64,000 bases of DNA from Saccharopolyspora phatthalungensis (lineage in GTDB: Bacteria > Actinomycetota > Actinomycetes > Mycobacteriales > Pseudonocardiaceae). Of this stretch, positions 27,822-36,393 are shown piece after piece (position 1 is the stretch's first letter; each line of letters starts with the position of its first letter). The DNA lies in NCBI RefSeq assembly GCF_014203395.1, contig NZ_JACHIW010000003.1, positions 62,001 through 126,000 on the forward strand, given 5' to 3'. The position numbers and the translations under genes were made by a program. The notes below the pieces were generated by a model. That model searched no databases. It was not told the origin of the DNA and saw only the letters and a program-made list of their open reading frames with translations.

Positions 27822-29199
27822 CCTGGTGGGCGCGTCGTCGGGCGACCGTGCCCGGGTGGCCGTGGTGGGGGCCGGGATGTCCGGTCCAGTCACGGCGATC
27901 TACCTGGCGCGGCGGTTCGGACGGGTGGACATCGTGGATCAGCGTGCGCATCCGGGACACGCCAGCGGCCAGCAGGACAGGCCACGGTCCCTAACGGTGA
28001 TCTTGTCGGCTCATGGGTGGCGGGTCCTGGATGAGCTGGGTATGGCCGAAGCGGTACGCGACGTCTGTACGCCGCTGAGCGGCAGGCGCGCACACCTGCC
28101 TGATGGAACCGAGGTGTTCACCGCTTACGGGCGCGACGGTCAGCAGATCTGGGCCGTGAAACGTGACGAGCTCCACCGTCTGCTGGTCGATCGCGCGCAG
28201 GCCACCAGCGGGGTTCGGTTGCTGTTCGGTGCGCGTGTCCTTGATGTGGACGTCGACGAGCCCGCCCTGCTTGTCGAGGGAACCGAGGGCGCACTGCGGA
28301 TGCGGTACGAGCACGTGATCGGATGCGACGGTGTCCACTCGCGGGTGCGTGCCGCCCTGACGCGGCGCGGCTTTGACAGCCAGGTGCATCGGCTCCCCTG
28401 GGGCTACATGGACCTGGATCTGCGGCCCCAGCAGGCCGGCGCCCGGTGGGCCACCGACGCCTTTCACTACTGGCCACGCGGCGGAGCACTGTTCGGGGCC
28501 TTTCCCACCCGCGACGGTGGGTTCACCGGGTCGTTGTTCCTTCCGCTGCGCGGTGCCGAATTCTGCTGGGACGCGCCCCGCGACAGGCTGCCGGCGTTGT
28601 TCGCCCGTGCCTTCCCGGACCTGGCGGCCTGCGACGACGGCTTGGCCGCACAATTGCTCACCCGTCCGATCAACCCCGTGCACACCGTGCACAGCGACCG
28701 CTGGACCTGGCAGGGCACTGCGGCCCTGGTCGGCGACGCCTGTCATGCTATGGCCCCGTTCATGGGCCAAGGCATGAACTGTGCGTTCGAGGATGCTCGG
28801 GTACTCGATCAGTGCCTGGGTAGTGGCCTGGAGTGGCCGGACGCCCTGGCCGCCTACGAACGTCGCCGACGCAAGGACGTCGACGCCATCGTCGCCATCT
28901 CCCACGAGCACTACCTCACCCTGACCCGACCGCCGGAGCAGGCAGAACCCGCACCCGCCCAGGCGCTGCGGCAGCGGTTGACCGATCTGTTCCCCGAGCG
29001 GTTCGTCCCGCTCTACGAGCGCTGCGCCTTCACTCACCAGGGCTATGCCGAGGCACAGCGGCACGAGCAGGCCCTGCACGAGCTGACGGCCCGGCTGCTG
29101 ACCGAGCACGGCCCAGCCCTGCCGGGTGCCGACGACGACCGGCTGCGGCGGGTCACGGTGGACTCCCTGGCCGAACGGAACACACCCCCGACTCCATGA
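27811..29199 (+). CDS. FAD-dependent monooxygenase, kynurenine 3-monooxygenase-like
   Basis: A 462-aa class A flavoprotein. It has the FAD-binding GxGxxG at the N-terminus (VAVVGAGMSGPVTAIYLARR), DG near IGCDGVHSRVR, and the second FAD motif GDACHAMAPFMGQGMNCAFE, which closely matches kynurenine 3-monooxygenase (GQGMN, FED). The GTG at 27811 overlaps the TDO gene by 11 bp. Expected reaction: hydroxylation of kynurenine or a related aminoaryl ketone to the 3-hydroxy product. Substrate assignment rests on family and neighbour. Confidence 0.85.
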   Translation: MSADLVGASSGDRARVAVVGAGMSGPVTAIYLARRFGRVDIVDQRAHPGHASGQQDRPRSLTVILSAHGWRVLDELGMAEAVRDVCTPLSGRRAHLPDGTEVFTAYGRDGQQIWAVKRDELHRLLVDRAQATSGVRLLFGARVLDVDVDEPALLVEGTEGALRMRYEHVIGCDGVHSRVRAALTRRGFDSQVHRLPWGYMDLDLRPQQAGARWATDAFHYWPRGGALFGAFPTRDGGFTGSLFLPLRGAEFCWDAPRDRLPALFARAFPDLAACDDGLAAQLLTRPINPVHTVHSDRWTWQGTAALVGDACHAMAPFMGQGMNCAFEDARVLDQCLGSGLEWPDALAAYERRRRKDVDAIVAISHEHYLTLTRPPEQAEPAPAQALRQRLTDLFPERFVPLYERCAFTHQGYAEAQRHEQALHELTARLLTEHGPALPGADDDRLRRVTVDSLAERNTPPTP

Positions 29200-29212
29200 G
29201 AGGTGAACGGCT

Positions 29213-29554
29213 GTGCTGGTCATTCTCTTTCGCTCCCGCCTGACCGACGAGGCCGGGGAGGACTTCTCGCTGCTGGAAGAGCACCTCATGCAGCGCGTCC
29301 AAGCCATGCCCGAATCAGGCTTCGTCAAGCTCAAGAGCTACCAGGCCGACGACGGCGAGCGCCTGGCCGTGGTCTGGTGGCGCGACCGGGAGTCCTTAGA
29401 GCGATGGCGCACCGACCCCGAACACCGCCAAGCCCAGCACTTGGGCCGCACCCGCTGGTTCGCGTCCTACGAACTGGAGATCGCCGAGGTGCTCCGAAGC
29501 AGTTCCGTAACCCACGACAGCACGGGCGAGCTGAGTCCGGAGGAGGAAAAGTGA
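29213..29554 (+). CDS. Antibiotic-biosynthesis-monooxygenase (ABM) domain protein
   Basis: A 113-aa dimeric ferredoxin-like fold protein. It starts MLVILFRSRLTDEAGEDF and has GFVKLKSYQADDGERLAVVWWRD and a helix with EHRQAQHLGRTRWFASYELE, typical of ABM proteins such as heme-degrading or quinone-forming monooxygenases. It overlaps the aldolase start (GTGA). Role in the cassette unknown; a cofactor-free oxidation or a degradation step is possible. Confidence 0.8.
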   Translation: MLVILFRSRLTDEAGEDFSLLEEHLMQRVQAMPESGFVKLKSYQADDGERLAVVWWRDRESLERWRTDPEHRQAQHLGRTRWFASYELEIAEVLRSSSVTHDSTGELSPEEEK

Positions 29555-30432
29555 GCGGCAGCGTCGGCAAACAGATCCGGTTGGGTCGCATTCTGCGCCC
29601 CGACACGGCCCGCACGGTATGCATCGGCTTCGACCTGGCATTGGTCGACGGACCCGCCGGCGGCGGGGTCGATCTACGCTCGGTCATGTCCGAACTCATC
29701 GCAGGCGCCCCTGACGGCATCCTGGTCTCCCCAGGCGCAGCTCGCCTGCTGTCCGACTGCTACATCGGTCGGGACGCTCCCGCGCTGCTGGTCCGGCTGG
29801 ACTGGACCAACGAGTTCCGCGCCGAACTCAACCACGAACAGGCCAGCTCGTGCCTGATCGCCCAGGTCGAAGACGCCGTGGCCCTCGGCGCCGACGCAGT
29901 GGTGACCTTCTTGTTCCTCGGCTACGCCGACTCCGCCGCCGAGGCCGACGACATCGCCAGGAACGCCGCGGTCTCGCGCGCCTGCGAACGGTTGGGAGTA
30001 CCCCACATCGTCCAGGCCATGGCCAAAGGCCGCCGGGCAAAGGACCGCCGACTCGACCCCGCGCTCGTCCAACTCGCCGCCCGGATCGCTGCTGAGATCG
30101 GCGCGGATCTCGTCAAAGCCGACTACACCGGAGCCGACAGCTTCGCCACCGTCGCCGCCGGATGCCCCGTCCCGATCCTGGTTGCAGGCGGCCCGGCCCG
30201 CGACTTCGACGGGACCGTACAGATGGCCGCCGACGCGGTCGCGGCTGGCGCCAGCGGCGTGGTGATTGGCCGCAACGTACTGCGCGCGCCGCAGCCCGCG
30301 CGACTGATCCAGGCCATCCGGTCCGTCGTCCACGACGGACTACCGGCCGACCAGGCCACGCCGTTGACCGCACCGGCACAGCGTTCATTGGCCGACAAGG
30401 GGACACCGTTAACCGCATCGGCAAAGCGCTAA
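29551..30432 (+). CDS. Class I aldolase of the DhnA/DeoC-LacD superfamily
   Basis: A 293-aa TIM-barrel aldolase. The Schiff-base lysine is likely in ADLVKADYTG, and the phosphate/anion-binding loop is near ILVAGGPARDF and GVVIGRNVLRAPQP. In secondary metabolism members such as GriI build aromatic amines by aldol condensation. The GTG start follows GGAGGAGG. The last 30 or so residues (PLTAPAQRSLADKGTPLTAS...) are encoded by a 45-bp tandem repeat and look like an extension, not part of the fold. Confidence 0.8.
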   Translation: MSGSVGKQIRLGRILRPDTARTVCIGFDLALVDGPAGGGVDLRSVMSELIAGAPDGILVSPGAARLLSDCYIGRDAPALLVRLDWTNEFRAELNHEQASSCLIAQVEDAVALGADAVVTFLFLGYADSAAEADDIARNAAVSRACERLGVPHIVQAMAKGRRAKDRRLDPALVQLAARIAAEIGADLVKADYTGADSFATVAAGCPVPILVAGGPARDFDGTVQMAADAVAAGASGVVIGRNVLRAPQPARLIQAIRSVVHDGLPADQATPLTAPAQRSLADKGTPLTASAKR

Positions 30433-30464
30433 TTGGCCGACAAGGAGACACCGTTGACACATTC
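30346..30464 (+). repeat. 45-bp tandem repeat across the aldolase/methyltransferase junction
   Basis: Units begin at 30361, 30406 and 30451 with CCGTTgACCG, CCGTTaACCG and CCGTTgACAC, each preceded by a GGCCGACaAGGgGACA-like block. The period is 45 bp (15 codons), so the frame is kept. The last copy holds the AAGGAG and the TTG used to start the methyltransferase. The earlier copies are translated as the aldolase tail. Confidence 0.8.
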
Positions 30465-31509
30465 CGAGCTTCTCCCAGCAGTCCGCCGCGCAATCGACGA
30501 CCTCGGCGCCGCCTTCCTCGTCCCGCTCGTCGCGCTGGGGCGGCGGCTGGGGCTGTGGCAGGCGATGGACCAGGCGGGCCCCCTCACCGCCGAGCAACTC
30601 GCGGCGCGCACCAACACCAGTCGCCCGTGCGTGCGCGAGTGGCTGGCGGCGCAGGCCGCCGCCGGGTACCTCACCCACGACCCGGCCGACGACACCTTCG
30701 TGCTGCCCGAGGACATCGCCGCCGTCGTCGCCAGGGACGACAGCCCCACCTCTTACGGAGCGGTATATGAACTGTTCGATGCCGTCTACCGTGACCAGGA
30801 CAAGGTCGAAGCCGCCTTCACCGACTCCGGGGGCTTCGCCTGGCAGGACCGCGACGCTGCGTTCTTCCCCGCCGTCGAACGATTCACCCGCACGACCTAC
30901 CGTTCCTTGCTGGTGCAGGAGTGGCTACCGGCTTTCGACAACGTCACCAGCAAGCTGACCCGTGGCGCCCAGGTCGCCGACGTCGCCTGCGGCTACGGCA
31001 CCGCCACCATCCTGCTGGCCCAGCACTACCCAGCCTCCACCGTCACCGGCTTCGACTTCCACCCTGACTCCATCGGCGCCGCCCGCGCCGCCGCGGACAC
31101 CGCCGGTGCGGGCGACAACCTCAGCTTCGTCACCGCGGCCGCCGACGCCTTCCCCGGGCATGACTATGACCTGATCACCGTCCTCAATTCCCTGCACGAC
31201 ATGGGCAACCCCCAGGAAGTGCTCAGCCACATCCGTCGCGCCCTCGCCGAGGACGGCACCGTCATGCTCGTCGAATCCCAGGCCCGCGATCACCCTAGCC
31301 CCGGCCTGGACCCCATCGGGCGGTGGATGTACGCCTTCTCCACCCACTACTGCGTTCCCTGCGCTCTGGCCCAAGACGGCGGCCACGCTCTGGGCAATCA
31401 GGTCACCGATGATCAACTACGCGACCTGGCTGCGGAAGCGGGATTCGTCCACTTCCGCCGCGTCGCCGAATCCACGTTCAGCCGCGTGATCGAACTACGC
31501 GCCCACTGA
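30454..31509 (+). CDS. SAM-dependent O/N/C-methyltransferase (AcmI/dimerisation-HTH type)
   Basis: A 351-aa methyltransferase with an N-terminal winged-helix region (GLWQAMDQAGPLTAEQLAAR, NTSRPCVREWLAAQAAAGYL) and a C-terminal Rossmann SAM domain with motif I VADVACGYGTATILLAQHYP. The TTG at 30454 is preferred because AAGGAG lies 7 bp upstream; a TTG at 30433 is in frame. Relatives methylate small aromatics and similar metabolites, and a C-methylation of hydroxyanthranilate or hydroxykynurenine would fit known TDO-based pathways. Target not provable here. Confidence 0.82.
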   Translation: MTHSELLPAVRRAIDDLGAAFLVPLVALGRRLGLWQAMDQAGPLTAEQLAARTNTSRPCVREWLAAQAAAGYLTHDPADDTFVLPEDIAAVVARDDSPTSYGAVYELFDAVYRDQDKVEAAFTDSGGFAWQDRDAAFFPAVERFTRTTYRSLLVQEWLPAFDNVTSKLTRGAQVADVACGYGTATILLAQHYPASTVTGFDFHPDSIGAARAAADTAGAGDNLSFVTAAADAFPGHDYDLITVLNSLHDMGNPQEVLSHIRRALAEDGTVMLVESQARDHPSPGLDPIGRWMYAFSTHYCVPCALAQDGGHALGNQVTDDQLRDLAAEAGFVHFRRVAESTFSRVIELRAH

Positions 31510-31798
31510 CAGCTCCGACAGCCACCAGACGACCGGATCAGCGGCAGCGGCCCGCGCAGTCGCGGAAGCGGTCAGTGAGATCGTGGCCGGCCGTTTGGTG
31601 ATCGGTGGTCGTAAACGGGTGTTTCGCCGAGTCGCGAGGAGACTGTCGGTTCAGAGCGGAGGAGAAATGCCGTAGGCGAGGAGATCCCTCTCCCTCCACT
31701 TTCAACTTATAACGGACTGGGGGGCTTGCGGCAAGGCCCGGGTCGTGCCGCAGAATTCGTCGGCCAGAGGCCAGGACGTGGGGAAATGGGATTCAGAA
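31510..31798. other. Intergenic region, no gene seen
   Basis: Just under 290 bp between the methyltransferase and the glycosyltransferase fragment. GCGGAGGAGAAATG near 31657 looks like a ribosome site, but the frame after it stops at once. An A/T-rich patch near 31700 could hold a promoter. Confidence 0.45.
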
Positions 31799-32329
31799 GT
31801 GCGTGTGTTGTTGACGACGTGGGGATCGCGCGGGGATGTCGAACCGCTGGCGGGGCTTGCGGTGGCGTTGCGGGAACTCGGTGCGGAGGTGCGGGTCTGC
31901 GCGCCGCCGGATGAGGAGTTCGCGGCGCTGCTGGAGCGTGTCGGTGTGCCGCTGGTGCCGCTGGGCCCGTCGGTGCGCTCGGTGGTGACCGGCGAGCGGC
32001 CGGACGCGTTCCGGCTCGCGGCCGCGCTGGTCGCCGCGCGGTTCGACACGCTGACCGCGGCGGCCGAGGAGTGTGACGCGCTGCTGGCGACCGGCCTGAT
32101 GCCGGCCGGCGCACGGGACGTGGCCGCCCGGGTGGCCGAGCTGGGCATCGGTGCGGCACACGAGGGCTCGACGCCAACCGTCGACTCCCTGTCTGCCGCG
32201 CTCATCACGGCCCTGACCCCCGAGACCCGAGCGCGAGCCAGGGCCGTGGCCGACACGATCCGAGCCGACGGGGCGACGGTGGCCGCGAAACAGCTCCTCG
32301 ACGCAGCCAACCGAAAAAGCCGCCCGTAA
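31799..32329 (+). pseudogene. Internally deleted GT1 (vancomycin GtfB-type) glycosyltransferase
   Basis: The frame starts at GTG 31799 with [20 protein letters not shown], the classical N-terminus of GtfB-like macrolide/glycopeptide glycosyltransferases. It runs normally to about [15 protein letters not shown]. It then jumps straight to the C-terminal end ([20 protein letters not shown] and [20 protein letters not shown]). About 200 central residues, including the acceptor-domain end and the HGGAGTT sugar-nucleotide motif, are missing without a frameshift. The 176-aa product cannot be an active transferase. Confidence 0.82.
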
Positions 32330-32668
32330 CCGTGTGAACCGGAATCGTCCAGCCGCGCCGCGCGCCGCACAAGCTCAAGATCCAACTGGTAGTCCACGAA
32401 TCGGTTGCCGACAGGGGTTCCTAGCCCAGCGGGGTGTCGTCGACGACCAGCAGCCAGGCCACCGAGACGACGAGACCGGCTTCTCCTCGGACTTTGCGTC
32501 CGGGCTGCCGCAGCGGCCCCGCTGGACTCAACCTTCTGCGCAAGATCTACTCCGGCCACGTCGGCGACTACATCGCCGGTCAGCATGTAGTTTTTCAGTT
32601 GCCGCGCATGGCATTGAAGACCGTTGGGGAAGGCGATGGCTGTGGCGTCGAAACTTCAGCTTCGTTGG
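32330..32668. other. Intergenic region, no gene supported
   Basis: A 339-bp stretch between the glycosyltransferase remnant and the end of the leftward DMT gene. One rightward frame reads GLNLLRKIYSGHVGDYIAGQ, which looks protein-like but which I cannot place in a family. Possibly part of another decayed gene. Confidence 0.4.
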
Positions 32669-33538
32669 TCACCGGTGCTGTTGGTGTCCGGGCGCATCCG
32701 GGTCGAGCAGGGGCGATTGAGAGAGCATGATCGTTGCGGCGATGAGGAACGCCGTACCGAGGAGAACGCCGATCAGGAACAGTCCGCCCCGGCCGTATTC
32801 GCCGAACACCGCAAGTCCCCATGCTACTGACACCAGGGGGTTGACCAGAGTGAACCCCGGCTGGGAGGCGAAGAGGTTGCCTGCGTGCAGCGCGTTTTGG
32901 AGAAGGAAGAACGACACAGGACCCAGGACTGCGACGCCGTAGGTCTGCCAGGTCGTGAGCAGGCTGCCGCCGTGGCTCAGTTCCGCGCCGACGCCTGCGA
33001 TCAGGGCGGAGTTCAATCCGAACGCCGCGCCCGTGGCGATGCCGAGCAGTGCGGCCCGGTGTTCACGTCGGCCGCGGTAGCCCAGCACGACCAGTACCGC
33101 GATCGGGGCGATGGTCACTGCGATGCCCAGTGCCCACGCCGTGGTAGATACCCGGGGGTCACCGCCTTCCGGGCTCAGGCAGGCCACGAAGGTGGCGAGG
33201 CCTACCGAGGCCATTGCGATGGCCAGCCAGTCCCGGCTCTGGATTCGCAGCCGGAACACCCAGGATGCCAGCAGGAGCGTGAAGGGAAGCTCGGCGATCA
33301 ACAGTGGTTGTACGAGCGCGATCCGGGATACCGAGATCGACACGCCGTGCAATACGAATCCGGCGGTCATGGTGGCGATGCCCAGTGTCCAGCTGGGATG
33401 ACGTGCCAAGTCGAGGAGCATCGTGGGGGAGAACGCCGACAACTGAGGTAGTTTCTTGGCGGCGTGGCGTTGCAGCACGGATGCCGTTGCGTTCAACAAG
33501 GCCGCAACGAGCATCAACACGACGCCGAGCACAATCAC
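32669..33538 (-). CDS. DMT-superfamily membrane transporter
   Basis: A 289-aa protein with nine or ten predicted helices. It starts MIVLGVVLMLVAALLNATAS, has repeated small-residue helices and ends in VLLGTAFLIAATIMLSQSP. The pattern resembles the NIPA/EamA-like branch of the DMT superfamily found widely in actinomycetes. The substrate is unknown. It is transcribed leftward, in the same direction as the phosphatase gene before it, 121 bp apart. Confidence 0.75.
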   Translation of the reverse strand: MIVLGVVLMLVAALLNATASVLQRHAAKKLPQLSAFSPTMLLDLARHPSWTLGIATMTAGFVLHGVSISVSRIALVQPLLIAELPFTLLLASWVFRLRIQSRDWLAIAMASVGLATFVACLSPEGGDPRVSTTAWALGIAVTIAPIAVLVVLGYRGRREHRAALLGIATGAAFGLNSALIAGVGAELSHGGSLLTTWQTYGVAVLGPVSFFLLQNALHAGNLFASQPGFTLVNPLVSVAWGLAVFGEYGRGGLFLIGVLLGTAFLIAATIMLSQSPLLDPDAPGHQQHR

Positions 33539-33659
33539 GGCTACCCGAACGCCCTCCGCTTCATTGCGGTCGGTTGCTCCGTGGAGAACGCCCCCAAGCC
33601 GAACAGGACGATCATCACGGCCGGGGTGTGCCTACGGGTGGCCGTGATGTCGGGGGTGT

Positions 33660-34892
33660 TCATTCGATGCGGCTGATGGTAAGCAGCGCGACGTCGTCGG
33701 TTGGGGGTTCGGCGCCGACCATTTCGTTCATGACGGTGGTGCATACGGTGGCGGCTGGTGCGGGCGTGATGGCTTTGCAGAGTCGGCGTAGGCCGTCGTC
33801 GATCGAGGTGTTGCGGCGTTCGACGAGGCCGTCGGTGTAGAAGCAGACGACTCCGTCTGTGGGCAGTTCCAGTGTGCTGGTGCGGCGGGTGCGGCGGGTG
33901 ACGCCGAGGCCGATCGGGGGGTCGACTGGTACTGGGGCGAGTCGGCCGTGCTGGGTGGGGCCGGCCAGTGCGGGCGCGAGGTGCCCGGCGAGCGAGACCT
34001 GGAGCTGGCAGGTCGCTGGTTGGTACACCGCGTAGCCGACGGTGGCCATCGCGTTCGGTTCGAAGTGGGTCGCTTTGCGGTCGAGTTTGCGGAGGACTTG
34101 GGCGGGGTTCTCGTTGTCCAGGGCGTAGGCGCGCAGGGCGCTGCGCAGTCGGCCCATGATGACGGCTGCCGGTAGGCCGTTGCCGACCACGTCTCCGATG
34201 ACGATGCCGATGCGGCCGGAGGGGAGTGCGAAGACGTCGTACCAGTCGCCGCCGATGCTCGGGGCGGCGCCTGGGACGTAGCGTGCGTCGAGGGTGAGGC
34301 CCGTTACGGCGGGCAGGCGGGTGGGCATCAGGCTGTGTTGGAGGACCCTGGCGGCGGTGCGTTCGGTGCGGGAGGTGCTGGCTCGGGTGGCCAGTGCGAT
34401 GCGGTCGGCGACGAGTTGAAGCAGGTGGATGTCGGGTTCGCTGAAGCGGCGGTGTTGGTAGGCGCCGATGTAGAGCACGCCGACGGTCTCGCCGCCGGTG
34501 AGCATCGGGGCACCGAGCAGTGAGCGGATGCCGTGTTCGCGGAGCACGGGTCTGATCAGGGTCGGGTCTTGGGCGCTGTCCAGGATCGGCGGGCGGCGCC
34601 GGGCGGCGATCGTGCTGGCGAATGCGCTGTCGACCGGGATGCGAACGCCTTGGAGGACTTCGTCTTCGATGCCTACCGCGGCGGAGGCGATCAGTACCTT
34701 GCTGGTGGGTTCGTAGAGCATCACTGCGGCGGTGTCGACCTCTAGTACGTCCCGGACGCGGTGCAGCAGTTCACGCAGCAGGTCGTCGGGCTCGAGGTGC
34801 GCGAGCGCGCTGTCGGTGACAAGCTCGATGCGTCGTAGCCGCGTCTGTGTGTCGTCGGACGATTTGGCCGAAGCCCGCATGCGCAACAGCAT
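33660..34892 (-). CDS. GAF domain-containing PP2C (SpoIIE-type) phosphatase
   Basis: A 410-aa signalling protein. A GAF sensor domain covers about residues 25-165 (ELLHRVRDVLEVDTAAVMLY through LLQLVADRIALATRAS), followed by a SpoIIE/PP2C domain with GGDWYDVF and GDVVGNGLPAAVIMGRLRSA, where the Asp/Gly metal site lies. It would dephosphorylate the phospho-STAS antagonist and release a sigma factor. It is divergent from the STAS and HATPase genes that complete the switch. Starts at 34892 or 34880 are both possible. Confidence 0.88.
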   Translation of the reverse strand: MLLRMRASAKSSDDTQTRLRRIELVTDSALAHLEPDDLLRELLHRVRDVLEVDTAAVMLYEPTSKVLIASAAVGIEDEVLQGVRIPVDSAFASTIAARRRPPILDSAQDPTLIRPVLREHGIRSLLGAPMLTGGETVGVLYIGAYQHRRFSEPDIHLLQLVADRIALATRASTSRTERTAARVLQHSLMPTRLPAVTGLTLDARYVPGAAPSIGGDWYDVFALPSGRIGIVIGDVVGNGLPAAVIMGRLRSALRAYALDNENPAQVLRKLDRKATHFEPNAMATVGYAVYQPATCQLQVSLAGHLAPALAGPTQHGRLAPVPVDPPIGLGVTRRTRRTSTLELPTDGVVCFYTDGLVERRNTSIDDGLRRLCKAITPAPAATVCTTVMNEMVGAEPPTDDVALLTISRIE

Positions 34893-34950
34893 AGTCCGCT
34901 GGGTGTCGGGCGGCGTTGCTCTTGGTTGCGTGGGAGACCACCATGGGGGC

Positions 34951-35328
34951 ATGCCCACGTTTGCAGATTCCAGCGACCCGGCCGCCCCGTTGAGACTGAA
35001 GACCCGGTGGTTCGACCGGGTGCTGCTGGTCGAGGTCGCGGGGGAGGTCGAGTTGCTCAACGCGCCGCAGGTCGAGTCCGAGCTCATGGCGGCGCTCGAC
35101 GAACGTCCTGCGGTGCTGGTCCTGGACATCAGTGGGGTGACGTTTCTGTCGTCGGCGGGTTTGGCCGTGCTGGTGCGCGGTCGGCACCGTGCTGGGGAGC
35201 GCACCCGGTTTCGTGTGGTCGCCAATGGTGCGGCGACACTGCGGCCCATCCAGTTGACGGGTCTGGACCAGGAGATCGACGTCGTGACCTCCAGGGAGCA
35301 GGCGATGGCTATGGCAGGGGACGCCTGA
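34951..35328 (+). CDS. STAS-domain anti-sigma factor antagonist
   Basis: A 125-aa single-domain protein. The phosphorylation loop is DISGVTFLSSAGLAVLV, with S68 at the position of the phospho-serine in SpoIIAA/RsbV. It binds the HATPase kinase encoded 36 bp downstream when unphosphorylated. Start ATG at 34951; longer open frames upstream run antisense to the phosphatase. Confidence 0.9.
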   Translation: MPTFADSSDPAAPLRLKTRWFDRVLLVEVAGEVELLNAPQVESELMAALDERPAVLVLDISGVTFLSSAGLAVLVRGRHRAGERTRFRVVANGAATLRPIQLTGLDQEIDVVTSREQAMAMAGDA

Positions 35329-35364
35329 GGGTCGCATCGCAACGTCTCAACGGATGGGTCCGAG

Positions 35365-35814
35365 ATGGCCGGCGAGTCGGACGTGACAGGTGCGGGTGGC
35401 AGGAACTTGGATGGAGCCGCCCCTGACCTGCGTTTTCGGCAGGTCCCCGCGTTCCCGCGCGAGTTGCTCGTTGTCCGCGACGAGTTGGCGGGTTGGGGGC
35501 GCAGCGCCGGGCTCGCGCCGGACACCGCCGAAGCGCTTGCACTCGCGTGCTATGAGGCGATGGCCAATGTGGTTGAGCATGCCTATGCGCAATCGGGCGC
35601 GATGGATGTGGAAGCGGTGCATGTCGCGACCGAGGGCCGGGTGCAGGTTACGGTGGTTGATCGTGGAAGCTGGGTGCCGCGGGACGGCGATGCCGACGCA
35701 CGCGGCAGGGGGCTGCCGCTGATCCGCCGTCTGGCCGACGAGGTGGTGGTTCTGCCCGGGGACACCGGGACGGTCGTGCGGATGAGCTGGTCCACCGCCG
35801 ACCATGTTCGCTGA
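35365..35814 (+). CDS. Anti-sigma factor serine kinase (HATPase_c, RsbW-like)
   Basis: A 149-aa GHKL ATPase. It has an N-box (ALALACYEAMANVVEHAY), a G1 region around VTVVDRGSW and a GRGLPLIRRLADEV G2 loop. It should phosphorylate the STAS protein and hold a sigma factor; no sigma factor gene is in the window. Together with the STAS and GAF-PP2C genes it forms a complete partner-switch minus the sigma factor. Confidence 0.9.
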   Translation: MAGESDVTGAGGRNLDGAAPDLRFRQVPAFPRELLVVRDELAGWGRSAGLAPDTAEALALACYEAMANVVEHAYAQSGAMDVEAVHVATEGRVQVTVVDRGSWVPRDGDADARGRGLPLIRRLADEVVVLPGDTGTVVRMSWSTADHVR

Positions 35815-35847
35815 GCCTGTCCAGCGGTCCGGCGCAATCGGAACGGA

Positions 35848-36393
35848 TTGGACGATCATGTACGCCGGTCAGATCCGATCGGCCGGGCCCGTGGCCTGCT
35901 GGCAGACCCCCAGGACGCCGAGCCGCACTTCCGGGCGGCCCTGGCCGACCCAGTGCTGGAACACTGGCCCTTCGAACGGGCCCAGACCCTGCTGGACCTC
36001 GCCGAATGGTTGCGGCGCCGTCGACGCATCGCAGAGGCGCGAGCGCCGCTCACCGAGGCCCTGGAGACCTTCCGGCGCCTGGGCGCCCGCCCATGGATCG
36101 AGCGCGCCCGGGCCGAATCGCGCGCCGCCGGCCTCGACGTCACAGACTCCACCCCCGACGCGCTCGCCGAACTCTCCCCGCAACAGCAGCAGATCATCAG
36201 GCTCGCCGCCCGCGGACTGACCAACCGCGAGATCGGCGAGAAGCTCTTCCTCTCCCCGCGCACCGTCAGCTCGCACCTCTACCGCAGCTTCCCTAAGCTC
36301 GGCATCACCGCCCGCTCCCAGCTGCGCGACCTCATCGAGGACACCCTCGCGATGGCCGGCCACCAGGTTGTTGGTCGTGCTACTGGGAGTTGA
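35848..36393 (+). CDS. LuxR-family HTH protein, probably a truncated LAL regulator
   Basis: A 181-aa frame whose C-terminus is a GerE/LuxR HTH (about 125-172: ELSPQQQQIIRLAARGLTNR and FLSPRTVSSHLYRSFPKLGI). The middle (HWPFERAQTLLDLAEWLRRR, AREPL-type repeats, ETFRRLGARPW) matches the last TPR part of large LuxR ATPase (LAL) regulators of about 900 aa. The first 20 or so residues after the TTG have no such look. No ATPase domain is encoded upstream, so this is likely the surviving 3-prime end of a larger gene. Confidence 0.65.
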   Translation: MDDHVRRSDPIGRARGLLADPQDAEPHFRAALADPVLEHWPFERAQTLLDLAEWLRRRRRIAEARAPLTEALETFRRLGARPWIERARAESRAAGLDVTDSTPDALAELSPQQQQIIRLAARGLTNREIGEKLFLSPRTVSSHLYRSFPKLGITARSQLRDLIEDTLAMAGHQVVGRATGS

